From the NCBI GenBank assembly GCA_035606915.1, contig DATNDU010000079.1:43853-107852 (forward strand): a DNA stretch of 64,000 nt. Reading direction: 5' to 3'. The stretch comes from Roseiarcus sp035606915 (GTDB lineage: Bacteria > Pseudomonadota > Alphaproteobacteria > Rhizobiales > Beijerinckiaceae). Under the pieces are notes generated by a model, which was given only the letters and a program-made list of their open reading frames with translations, had not been told where the DNA came from and did no database searches. Shown in pieces: positions 1 to 7,379 of this stretch (within the stretch, counting starts at the first letter, position 1; each line of letters starts with the position of its first letter). The position numbers and the translations under genes were made by a program.

Positions 1-2
1 GC

Positions 3-236
3 AGCCCGACGACCGTCAAGCTTCTCCGTGACGGCGTCATTCAGGGCCTGTTCTTGCAGGAAGCCGGCGGTCAAGGGATCGAGGCAACCCAACAAGTCTT
101 CAACGCACTGACTGGCAAACCGACTACCAAGGACATTCCGCTGACCGAACCATTAGTCACTGCCAAGGACATCGACAGCCCGGAGACGCAAGCCAAACTC
201 AAGCGCGTCTATCCGCCGTCAGCAGGACAGTACTAA
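3..236 (+). CDS. C-terminus of a sugar-type ABC periplasmic binding protein (partial)
   Basis: The reading frame is open from the left window edge, with its first full codon at base 3, and stops at 234-236, so only about the last 77 residues are present. The visible part contains the pattern VIQGLFLQEAGGQGIEA followed by a lysine- and proline-rich end. This resembles the last helix and hinge of ribose/xylose-type periplasmic binding proteins. These bind a sugar in the periplasm and deliver it to an ABC permease. The rest of its operon would lie to the left of the window, and the gene is followed directly by an IS66 remnant. The family call rests on a short tail, so it is moderate. Confidence 0.5.
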   Translation, partial: SPTTVKLLRDGVIQGLFLQEAGGQGIEATQQVFNALTGKPTTKDIPLTEPLVTAKDIDSPETQAKLKRVYPPSAGQY

Positions 237-287
237 CCCGCCTTATTCAGCCCGCAGGCGGCGAATCCTCGCTCGCGCGGTTGCAAC

Positions 288-309
288 GTAAGCCTACGGT
301 GATGGCCGC
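288..309 (+). repeat. Left terminal inverted repeat of the IS66 remnant
   Basis: The 22 bases starting GTAAGCCTACGG match the reverse complement of 897-918 at 20 of 22 positions. The tnpA-like start codon lies about 70 bases inside it. Confidence 0.8.
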
Positions 310-380
310 CTGTTCAGGTGGGACGGGATTGTGATGCTGCGCAGGTAAGTCGGCTTTATGAGCGAGGCTAGCTGCACAGC

Positions 381-533
381 ATGGACCGGGTCACATTGAT
401 TTCGGGGCGGGAGCGTCGTCGGCATTGGAGCGGCGAGGGTCGGGCGCGGACATTGGCGGCGATTTCTGAACCGGACGCGGTTGTCGCCGAGATCGGGCGG
501 CGCGAGGATATTTGCACGAGCCTGCGCCGAGCG
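381..533 (+). pseudogene. IS66 TnpA (OrfA) N-terminal fragment
   Basis: From the ATG at 381 the frame reads MDRVTLISGRERRRHW and continues to about GRREDICTSL. This is the typical start of the small IS66 OrfA protein, which has a helix-turn-helix for end binding. Homology stops near 533, where a different frame takes over with TnpC sequence. Only about 50 codons of the gene remain, so the product is not functional. Confidence 0.7.
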
Positions 534-894
534 CGCAAAACTGTCCCGTCACGCCGCCGTCGCCAAGGCCATGGACTACATGCCGACCCGTTGGCCGGCG
601 TTCACGCGCTTCCTCGAAGACGGACGGGCCTGCCTCACCAACAACGCCGCCGAGCGGGCGCTGCGCGGCATCGCCCTCGGCCGCAAATCCTGGTATTTCG
701 CGGGATCGCAACGCGGGGCGGAACGCACCGCCCTCATGTACGCGCGCATCCAGACCGCCAGGCTGAACGATGTCGATCCGCAGGCCTGGCTCGCCGACGT
801 GCTCGCCCGCATCGCCGATATTCCGCAAATCCGCCTCAGCGAGTTGCTCCGGTCGAACTGGCGCCCAGGCCTTCTGATCCGAACCGCCGCCTGA
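523..894 (+). pseudogene. IS66 TnpC (DDE transposase) C-terminal fragment
   Basis: In frame 1 the sequence carries the IS66 transposase C-terminal landmarks in order. They are AKLSR, AKAMDYM, TNNAAERALRGIALGRKSW, FAGS, and DPQAWLADVLARIAD close to the stop at 892-894. The N-terminal domain and most of the catalytic core are absent. The stop codon lies 2 bases before the right inverted repeat, as in intact IS66 copies. It belongs to the deletion derivative at 288-918. Confidence 0.85.
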
Positions 895-896
895 CT

Positions 897-918
897 GCGG
901 CCTTCACCGCAGGCTTAC
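897..918 (-). repeat. Right terminal inverted repeat of the IS66 remnant
   Basis: Read on the minus strand it begins GTAAGCCTGCGG and pairs with the left end with two mismatches. It directly abuts a tnpB-like frame that is not part of this copy. Confidence 0.8.
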
Positions 919-1135
919 CTTCCGCAAGGGGCCAGACGGCCTGGTCGCGCTGGTGCGCGACGGCGGGGCTGATCCGTTCAACGGAGCGCATTGCGTTTTC
1001 CGGGCCAAGAGATCCGACAGGATCAAAATCGTCTGGTGGGACGGGTCCGGTGTTTGTTTGTACGCCAAACGTTTGGAACACTCGCATTTTGCCTGGCCAT
1101 CGCTGGGCAGCGTCGAGGCTCGGTTAAACCATGCG
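911..1135 (+). pseudogene. IS66 TnpB (Orf2) fragment
   Basis: Frame 2 reads FRKGPDGLVALV and then continues with HCVFRAKRSDRIKIVWWDG and CLYAKRLE. These are hallmarks of IS66 Orf2/TnpB, a small protein required for transposition. The N-terminus is missing, because the frame begins right at the right inverted repeat of the neighbouring copy. The end is lost shortly after a RLNHA-like stretch near 1135. This is a second piece of IS66 debris, from the same or a related element. Confidence 0.75.
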
Positions 1136-1400
1136 AAGCAGGCCCAACATCTCGCATTGGCGCCGAATCGACAGATCGGGATGCGCTCGGTCAAGCCGAC
1201 CTCCTCCAACGCCGCATCGAGTTTTCGTCATTTGCGCTCGGTTCCTGCCTATCCCAGCAGACTTCCTCCACCTTATCCACCGGTCCCGTTTTCCGGGGCC
1301 ACTTCAGTGCGCCCGGAGCGGCCCAACTGGACGCGGTCACCGACCGTTACGAATGGGTCATGCCGTCCAGACGCAGGTTGACACGCCTTCGGTCTCCCCC
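1136..1400. other. Unassigned sequence between IS66 debris and the BMP operon
   Basis: Several open frames cross this stretch, but none shows a recognisable family, a convincing ribosome site or a conserved motif. I see no RNA gene or repeat in it. It may be further decayed insertion-sequence DNA. Confidence 0.4.
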
Positions 1401-1402
1401 TA

Positions 1403-1430
1403 TTTTTCTGACCGATCGGTCAAGAAAATA
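1403..1430. promoter_or_regulatory. RutR-like palindrome upstream of the BMP/deaminase operon
   Basis: A perfect 14-bp palindrome, TGACCGATCGGTCA (1409-1422), sits 22 bases upstream of the BMP gene's ATG. It is extended by near-symmetric T-rich and A-rich arms (TTTTTC and GAAAATA). The spacing TGACC-N4-GGTCA equals that of the site bound by RutR, the TetR-family regulator of pyrimidine use (TTGACCAnnTGGTCAA). Its position suggests an operator overlapping the promoter or leader. No TetR gene lies adjacent, so the regulator would act from elsewhere. Confidence 0.55.
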
Positions 1431-1444
1431 GAGGGGGGCGTAAG

Positions 1445-2431
1445 ATGGCACGCGAAATTACTTTGTCGCGTCGCGGCGTCATCGCCTCCGGCGTGGCGTT
1501 CGGCGTAAGTACGCTGGTGACGGGTTCTCGCGCCGCCACGCCGCTCAAAGTCGCCGGGATTCACGCTTCTCCCGTCGAAAACGCCTGGAATTCCTGTCTT
1601 CACAATGCCCTTCGCGACGCGGCCAAGGAAGGCGTGATCGATTATTCCTTTTCGGAAGGCGTGTCCGGCACCGATTACCCCCGAGCAATGCGCGAATACG
1701 CCGAACAGGGCGCCAAACTCATCATCGGCGAAGCCTACGCGGTGGAGAAGGAAGCGCGCCAAGTCGCCGGCGACTACCCGAACACGGCTTTCGTGCTTGG
1801 TTCGAGCGGCAATGCGTCCAAAAACAATTTCGGCGTCTTCGGCACGTGGAACTATGAGGGCGCATATCTGGCGGGCATGCTGGCCGGCAAGATGACCAAA
1901 TCCAATAAAGTGGGCTCCGTCGGCGCGATGCCGATCCCGGAAGTCAATATGCTTATCAATGCGTTCGCCGCCGGCGCCAAGGCGGTCAATCCCGACTGCA
2001 AGACCATGGCCTCATTCATCGGAACTTTTTTCGATCCGCCAAAAGCCCGAGAAGCTGGTCTCGCCGAGATCGACGCAGGCGCAGACATTCTGTTCGGCGA
2101 GCGCATCGGCACCGCCGACGCCGCAAAAGAGCGGCACGACAAGTCGGTAGGCTCGCTCATCGACTATACGCCACGCTATCCCGGCACCGTCTTCGCCAAT
2201 GCGATGTGGTATTTCCGCCCCATTCTCAACGCGGCGATCGCCGATGTCGTCGCCGGCAAGCCCGTGGGGCGCAGCTATACGTCCTATGGCCTTATGAAGG
2301 AAGGCGGCAGCGACATCGTCTATGTCAAGGGCGTCGCGCCTGCCGAGGCCGAAGCCGCGATGGAGAAGGTCCGCGCTGAGATCAAGGCTGGCGCCTTTGA
2401 AGTGCCGAGGATTCCCGACCCGCCGAAGTAA
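1445..2431 (+). CDS. BMP/PnrA-family ABC transporter substrate-binding protein
   Basis: This is a periplasmic binding protein of the basic membrane protein (BMP/PnrA) family, 328 residues, whose known ligands are nucleosides and related heterocycles. The N-terminus LSRRGVIASGVAFG looks like a twin-arginine signal ending near SRAAT (residues 26-32). The family landmarks VIGEAYAVE, FGVFGTWNYEGAYLAGMLAG and GADILFGE are present. It opens a tight operon with an amidase 12 bp downstream, then the ATPase, two permeases and a CodA-like deaminase. The purine-rich stretch GAGGGGGGCG before the ATG serves as the ribosome site. The exact ligand is unknown. The deaminase suggests a pyrimidine or similar ring. 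Confidence 0.88.
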   Translation: MAREITLSRRGVIASGVAFGVSTLVTGSRAATPLKVAGIHASPVENAWNSCLHNALRDAAKEGVIDYSFSEGVSGTDYPRAMREYAEQGAKLIIGEAYAVEKEARQVAGDYPNTAFVLGSSGNASKNNFGVFGTWNYEGAYLAGMLAGKMTKSNKVGSVGAMPIPEVNMLINAFAAGAKAVNPDCKTMASFIGTFFDPPKAREAGLAEIDAGADILFGERIGTADAAKERHDKSVGSLIDYTPRYPGTVFANAMWYFRPILNAAIADVVAGKPVGRSYTSYGLMKEGGSDIVYVKGVAPAEAEAAMEKVRAEIKAGAFEVPRIPDPPK

Positions 2432-2443
2432 TTCGATTCGATC

Positions 2444-3865
2444 ATGGGCCTGTCATCGGCGGATGCGACGGATCTCGCCGGGGCGATCAAGTCCGGCAAG
2501 GTCGACTGCCGGGACGCGATGCAGGCGGCGCTCGCGGCCTGCGTTGAACATGAAGATCTTGGCGCTATTGCCTATCTCAATGCGGAAGTGGGCGTCGCTT
2601 CGGCGCGCGCCATGGACGCGGAGGCGTCGGACCGGCCACAGCGCTTCCAGAGCCGGCCTTTCGCCGGCGTCCCTGCCCTTGCCAAGGATCTCGGCGGCCC
2701 CTTCGCGGGCCTGCCTGCGGTCGCCGGCTCGCGTCTTTTAAAGCGAGAACGCGGCGATGCCGACAGCGATCTCGCGCAGCGATTCCGTGACGCGGGCTTG
2801 TGCGTGTTCGGGCTCACGACGAGCCCGGAGTTCGGCTTCTCGCTCGCCAGCGAGCCGGCGATCGGCCCGATCTGCCGCAATCCGCTGGACTTGACCCGGA
2901 CCGCGGGCGGTTCGTCGGGCGGCGCCGCCGCGGCAGTCGCGGCCGGTATTGTCGCCATAGCCCATGCGACGGACGCCGGCGGCTCTATCCGCGTGCCCGC
3001 CGCGTGCTGTGGGCTCGTCGGCCTGAAGCCGACGCGCGGCGCCATGCCCGCTGGCCCTTTCTTCGGCAACCACCTCGGCGGCATCGCCAGCGAACTCGCC
3101 GTCACCCGCTCCGTGCGTGATGCGGCGACGATTTTCGCCGCCCTGCGCGGAAACACGCGCGGACCGTTCGCCGACATCGCGGAGCCCACAATCCCGGTCG
3201 AGCGCCTGAGGATCGGCCTCATCGTGGACACCGGCCCGCGCCATCCGACATCGCCCGACCGTATGCAGGCCGTCGAGGCGACGGCGCTGTTCTTCGAAAA
3301 ACAGGGCCACAGGATCGTCCCCCTCGCCTGGGCCGAAGTCGACGCGCTCGCCGCTGCCAGCGGTCGCGTTTTTGGAGATATTGTTTCGGTCAATATCGCC
3401 GGTCTCGTGGACGATCTCGGTCTGGATGCGTCGGCGGCCGAGGCGATGACGCAAGCTTTCATCAAACGCGGCCGCGACATGCGGGCGACGGCGCTGTGGA
3501 AATCTCTCGACAGCGCCGTGCATACGAGCCGCGGCCTGTGGAATCTGTTCGAGAAGACGGACATCCTCATTACGCCGATGCTGACATCGGCTCCGCCACC
3601 CATCGGCTCCTTTCCGACCGATCATCTCGATGCGGACAAGCACCTTGAACATATGGCGGCTTTCGCTCCGCTCGCCTCGCTCGCCAATATCTCTGGCGCT
3701 CCCGCTATCACGCTGCCCTTCGGCGCCGACGCGGACGGCCTGCCTCTGCCGGTCCAAATCATGGCGCCGATGGGGCGAGACGCCCTATTGCTGTCGCTCG
3801 CCGCTCGGCTTGAGGCGGAGGGACGTTGGCGGCCGCGTTACCCCATCGCGGGGCTTCCGGCATGA
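2444..3865 (+). CDS. Amidase signature-family hydrolase
   Basis: The 473-residue protein belongs to the amidase signature family (Ser-cisSer-Lys), which hydrolyses amide or ureido bonds in the cytoplasm. The lysine lies in PALAKDLGG (about residue 78). The glycine/serine-rich signature is GGSSGGAAAAVAAG (about 155-168), and the nucleophilic serine is in DAGGSIRVPAA. Length and layout match stand-alone amidases of the AtzF/GatA-like group. It sits between the binding protein and the ATPase, and its TGA overlaps the next ATG (ATGA). It probably acts on the imported compound or on a ring-opened product. Some ureidomalonases of oxidative pyrimidine breakdown are in this family, but the substrate here is inference. 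Confidence 0.85.
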   Translation: MGLSSADATDLAGAIKSGKVDCRDAMQAALAACVEHEDLGAIAYLNAEVGVASARAMDAEASDRPQRFQSRPFAGVPALAKDLGGPFAGLPAVAGSRLLKRERGDADSDLAQRFRDAGLCVFGLTTSPEFGFSLASEPAIGPICRNPLDLTRTAGGSSGGAAAAVAAGIVAIAHATDAGGSIRVPAACCGLVGLKPTRGAMPAGPFFGNHLGGIASELAVTRSVRDAATIFAALRGNTRGPFADIAEPTIPVERLRIGLIVDTGPRHPTSPDRMQAVEATALFFEKQGHRIVPLAWAEVDALAAASGRVFGDIVSVNIAGLVDDLGLDASAAEAMTQAFIKRGRDMRATALWKSLDSAVHTSRGLWNLFEKTDILITPMLTSAPPPIGSFPTDHLDADKHLEHMAAFAPLASLANISGAPAITLPFGADADGLPLPVQIMAPMGRDALLLSLAARLEAEGRWRPRYPIAGLPA

Positions 3866-5388
3866 GCGCGGCCGTGCTGGAGATCGAAGGCGTCAGCAAA
3901 CGGTTCGGCGGCGTGCTCGCCAACGATGATATTTCGCTGGCTTTGTCCAGGGGAGAGATTCTGGCGTTGTTGGGCGAGAACGGAGCCGGCAAGACGACGC
4001 TGATGAGCATACTTTTCGGCCATTACCTCCCGGACGCCGGACGTATCCTGGTCGAAGGCGTCGAACTGCCGCCCGGCAAGCCGCGTGCGGCGATCCGCGC
4101 CGGCGTCGGGATGGTGCATCAGCATTTTTCGCTGGCCTCCAACCTGACTGCGCTTGAGAACGTGATGGTGGGCACGGAGAAGCTCTGGTCGCTGCGGGCG
4201 CGCACGGGCTCCGCGCGCAAAAAACTGTTGGCGATCGCCGCGCGGTTCGGCCTCCAGGTCGATCCGGACGCGCGCGTCGGCGACCTTTCGGTGGGCGAAC
4301 AGCAGCGGGTGGAAATCCTGAAAGCGCTCTACAACGACGCGCGCATCTTGATCCTCGACGAGCCGACTGCGGTGCTGACCCAGATTGAAGCGGAGCGCTT
4401 GTTCGCGACGCTGAAGGAAATGGCGGCTCAAGGCCTGTCGCTGATCTTCATCTCTCACAAGCTTGACGAGGTGATGGCGACGGCGGATCGCATCGTCGTC
4501 CTACGCGGCGGCAAGGTCGTCGCCGAAAGGCTGGCCGGCGACACCAACAAGGCGGAACTCGCAGAGCTTATCGTCGGCCGCCGCGTGAGCCGGCCCATGC
4601 GCGAGGGCGGGGAGCCCGGCGACGTCGCGCTGGAGGCGCGCGACGTCACGGTGAAGGTCGACGGCGTCGAGAGGCTGAAGAAAATAAACTTCCGGCTGCG
4701 GAGCGGCGAGATTCTCGGCGTCATTGGCGTATCGGGCAATGGCCAGGCCGCGCTCGGTCAGCTTCTTTCGGGTGTGTTGACGCACGCCTCGGGAGAGCTT
4801 TTGATCTTTGGCGAGCCCAAGAGCGACCTCGACGTGGCCAAGATCATCGCGGCCGGCGTCGGGCGCATTCCCGAAGACCGCACCCGCGAGGGCGTGATCG
4901 GCGAAATGGCGATCTGGGAGAATGCGGTGCTAGAGCGCCTGCTTTCGTTCTCGAAACGGGGGCTGGTCGACCGCAGGGCCGGCGTCGCCTTCGCTGAGGA
5001 GATCATCGAGGCTTTCGATATTCGCGGCGGCGGGCCAACGACTCGCGCGCGGCTGCTGTCCGGCGGCAATATGCAGAAGCTCATTCTCGGCCGCAACCTG
5101 CGCGAGCGGCCGCGCATCCTGATCGCCGCCCAACCGGCGCGCGGCCTCGACGAAGGCGCTGTGGCGGCCGTTCATGGCCGCATCCTGGAAGCGCGCCGAC
5201 AGGGAACGGCCGTCCTTCTGATTTCGGAGGATCTCGATGAGGCCATCGCCTTGGCCGACCGCTTTCAGGCGATCGTCGGCGGCAGGCTTTCCGAGCCCGT
5301 CGACGCGGCGCAAGCGAACGCCAGATGGCTTGGGCTGATGATGGCCGGGGAGTGGAGCAGCGGGAGCCACGCCGGTCATGCGGTTTGA
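3862..5388 (+). CDS. BMP-type ABC transporter ATP-binding protein (two ABC domains)
   Basis: This is the energy-coupling subunit of a nucleoside-type importer (NupO/YufO-like), 508 residues with two tandem ABC cassettes. The first has Walker A GENGAGKTT, a Q-loop HQHFSL, signature LSVGEQQR and Walker B ILILDEPT. The second is degenerate. Its Walker A region reads GVSGNGQAALG and its Walker B end reads LIAAQPARGLDEG, while LLSGGNMQK serves as signature. Such asymmetry is normal in ribose/BMP-type ATPases. The ATG at 3862 was chosen because it overlaps the amidase stop; an in-frame start 36 bases earlier would lie inside the amidase gene. The 3' end overlaps the first permease by 11 bp. Confidence 0.93.
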   Translation: MSAAVLEIEGVSKRFGGVLANDDISLALSRGEILALLGENGAGKTTLMSILFGHYLPDAGRILVEGVELPPGKPRAAIRAGVGMVHQHFSLASNLTALENVMVGTEKLWSLRARTGSARKKLLAIAARFGLQVDPDARVGDLSVGEQQRVEILKALYNDARILILDEPTAVLTQIEAERLFATLKEMAAQGLSLIFISHKLDEVMATADRIVVLRGGKVVAERLAGDTNKAELAELIVGRRVSRPMREGGEPGDVALEARDVTVKVDGVERLKKINFRLRSGEILGVIGVSGNGQAALGQLLSGVLTHASGELLIFGEPKSDLDVAKIIAAGVGRIPEDRTREGVIGEMAIWENAVLERLLSFSKRGLVDRRAGVAFAEEIIEAFDIRGGGPTTRARLLSGGNMQKLILGRNLRERPRILIAAQPARGLDEGAVAAVHGRILEARRQGTAVLLISEDLDEAIALADRFQAIVGGRLSEPVDAAQANARWLGLMMAGEWSSGSHAGHAV

Positions 5389-6427
5389 ACGGCGCGAAAA
5401 TCGCTCCCTCTATCTGATGGCGTTGGCGCCGGTGCTTGCCGTCGTCGCCGCATTGGCGCTGGCGGGAATACTTATCGCGATCGCAGGCGCGTCTCCTTTG
5501 GAAGCCTACTGGCGCATTCTGATTGGCGCCTTTGGTTCCCGGCTTTCCGCCACCGAGACATTGACGCGCGCCACGCCTCTGATCCTCACGGGGCTTTCCG
5601 CAGCAGTGGCGTTTCGCGCCCGTCTCTGGAATATCGGCGCCGAGGGCCAATTCTATATTGGCGCCATCGCGGTCGCCGCGTTCGGCTCGCGGGCGTTAGC
5701 CGCCCTGCCGGCCCCGTTGCTTATTCCGTTGCTTCTTGCCATCGGCGCCGCCGCCGGCATGGCGATGCTTCTCGGTCCCCTGTGGCTGAGGTTGCGCTTT
5801 TCGGTGGATGAGGTCGTCACCAGCCTTCTTCTCAATTTCATCGCCGTGCTTTTCGTCTCTATGTTGATCGATGGCGTCCTGAAGGACCCGGCGGCGTTTG
5901 GCTGGCCGCAGTCCCGGCCGGTTGTCGATCAGGCCATGCTTCCGAAGCTGATCGCGCACTCGCGTTTGCACATCGGCTTTGTGATCGCCGTCGTCCTCGC
6001 CGTCGTCGTCCATTTCATCCAATCGCGCACGGTCTTCGGCATGCGCTCGCGGGCTGTCGGTCTCAATCCGCAGGGGGCCGTTTTCGCCGGCGTGAGGCTC
6101 GCTCCCACGCTGGTCAAGGTCGCCTGCCTGTCCGGGGGACTCGCGGGTCTGGCGGGCGCGATCGAAGTGATGGGCGTGAAAGGTTATGTGACAACGGACC
6201 TATCGCCGGGCTTCGGCTATACGGGCATCGTGGTCGCCATGCTGGCCAATCTCAATCCGCTCGGCGTGGTGTTTTCCGCGATCTTCACGGCGGCGATGTT
6301 CGTCGGCGCCGATGGCATGAGCCGCGGTCTGCGCATACCGACCTATATCGCCGACGTCACGGTGGCGCTATCGTTGTTGACAATGCTGATTGCGCTATTC
6401 TTCATCCAATATCGGCTACGTCGATGA
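5378..6427 (+). CDS. BMP-type ABC transporter permease 1
   Basis: This 349-residue inner-membrane permease of the BPD_transp_2 family is the NupP/YufP-like partner. It has about nine hydrophobic segments, starting with LYLMALAPVLAVVAALALAG. The family motif region NIGAEGQFYIGAIA is clear near residue 90, and VGLNPQGAVFAGV (about 228) is the cytoplasmic coupling region. It forms the channel with the following permease. The start overlaps the ATPase gene by 11 bp and the stop overlaps the next ATG, so the genes are translationally coupled. Confidence 0.92.
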   Translation: MRFERRENRSLYLMALAPVLAVVAALALAGILIAIAGASPLEAYWRILIGAFGSRLSATETLTRATPLILTGLSAAVAFRARLWNIGAEGQFYIGAIAVAAFGSRALAALPAPLLIPLLLAIGAAAGMAMLLGPLWLRLRFSVDEVVTSLLLNFIAVLFVSMLIDGVLKDPAAFGWPQSRPVVDQAMLPKLIAHSRLHIGFVIAVVLAVVVHFIQSRTVFGMRSRAVGLNPQGAVFAGVRLAPTLVKVACLSGGLAGLAGAIEVMGVKGYVTTDLSPGFGYTGIVVAMLANLNPLGVVFSAIFTAAMFVGADGMSRGLRIPTYIADVTVALSLLTMLIALFFIQYRLRR

Positions 6428-7365
6428 ACACACTGATCGACATCGTTGTCTCCGCCGGGCTCTGGGCCGCCGTTTTGCGCATTGCGACGCCGCTGATCTA
6501 TGGCACGCTTGGGGCGCTTTTGGGCGAGCGCGCCGGCGTGCTCAATCTGGGTATCGAAGGCATTATGACTTTCGGCGCGATGATCGGCTGGTTGACGGTC
6601 TATCACGGCGCCGGTCTCTGGACGGGTCTTCTGGTCGCGGCGCTATTCGGAGCCGCCTTCGGTCTGCTGCACTGCGTGCTGACGGTGACGCTCGGCTTGT
6701 CTCAGCATGTCTGCGGGCTCGGCGTGACGCTGTTCGCGTCGAGCTTCAGCTACTACATTTTCCGGCTGGCGGTGCCTGTCTCCGGCACGCCGCCGACCGT
6801 CGCGCCCTTCCGACCGATCGTCGTTCCCGGTCTTTCCGCGTTGCCCTTCGTAGGCCCCGCCTTCTTCAATCAGACGGCGCCGACCTATCTTGCGATCGTC
6901 CTGGCGCTGGTCAGCGCATACGTCATCTTCCGCACGCCGGTCGGACTCGCGATCCGCATGACCGGGGAAAATCCCCATGCGGCCGAGGCGCAGGGCGTCA
7001 ATCCGACAAGGGTTCGTTATGGCGCCGTCGTCGCCGGCAGCGCGCTCATGGGCATGGGCGGCGCGTTCCTGACGCTTTCGGCCTTCAACAGTTTCTTTCC
7101 CACGATGGTGCAAGGGCGTGGCTGGATTTGCATCGCACTCGTCGTCTTTTCGTCCTGGCGACCTGCGCGGGCGCTATTCGGAGCGTTGCTGTTCGCGTTT
7201 TTCGACGCTTTCCAGCTTCGTCTACAGACCGCCGTGCATGGCGTGCCGTATCAGATCTTTCTGATGACTCCCTACGTCCTATCCATCGTCGCACTCGCTG
7301 TCCTGAGCCGGCGGACGCGCGTGCCGCAGGCTTTGATGCAGCCATACCGCCCCGGTGAAAGATAA
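6424..7365 (+). CDS. BMP-type ABC transporter permease 2
   Basis: This 313-residue permease is the second membrane subunit (NupQ/YufQ-like). The family stretch GERAGVLNLGIEGIMTFGAM (about residues 36-55) and the coupling-helix region TGENPHAAEAQGVNP are present. About eight to nine transmembrane segments follow the same layout as its partner. Its ATG overlaps the stop of the first permease gene (ATGA), and a 14-bp gap with a GGGAG ribosome site separates it from the deaminase gene. It is required with 5378-6427 to make the heterodimeric pore. Confidence 0.92.
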   Translation: MNTLIDIVVSAGLWAAVLRIATPLIYGTLGALLGERAGVLNLGIEGIMTFGAMIGWLTVYHGAGLWTGLLVAALFGAAFGLLHCVLTVTLGLSQHVCGLGVTLFASSFSYYIFRLAVPVSGTPPTVAPFRPIVVPGLSALPFVGPAFFNQTAPTYLAIVLALVSAYVIFRTPVGLAIRMTGENPHAAEAQGVNPTRVRYGAVVAGSALMGMGGAFLTLSAFNSFFPTMVQGRGWICIALVVFSSWRPARALFGALLFAFFDAFQLRLQTAVHGVPYQIFLMTPYVLSIVALAVLSRRTRVPQALMQPYRPGER

Positions 7366-7379
7366 GACAGGGAGCCTCC

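Larger units (their letters stand above)
288..918 (+). mobile_element. Internally deleted IS66-family element with both terminal inverted repeats
   Basis: Two 22-bp ends (288-309 and 897-918) are inverted copies with only two mismatches and begin GTAAGC, as IS66 ends do. Between them the start of a TnpA-like frame is joined to the end of a TnpC-like frame. The middle of the element, including tnpB and most of tnpC, is missing, which leaves 631 bp where a full IS66 is about 2.5 kb. The flanking octamers (280-287 and 919-926) differ, so no target duplication survives. It could move only with transposase supplied by a full copy elsewhere. Confidence 0.8.

Noticed and set aside
280..926. Target-site duplication around the IS66 remnant
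   Set aside because: The 8-base flanks GTTGCAAC and CTTCCGCA differ, so no duplication can be claimed.
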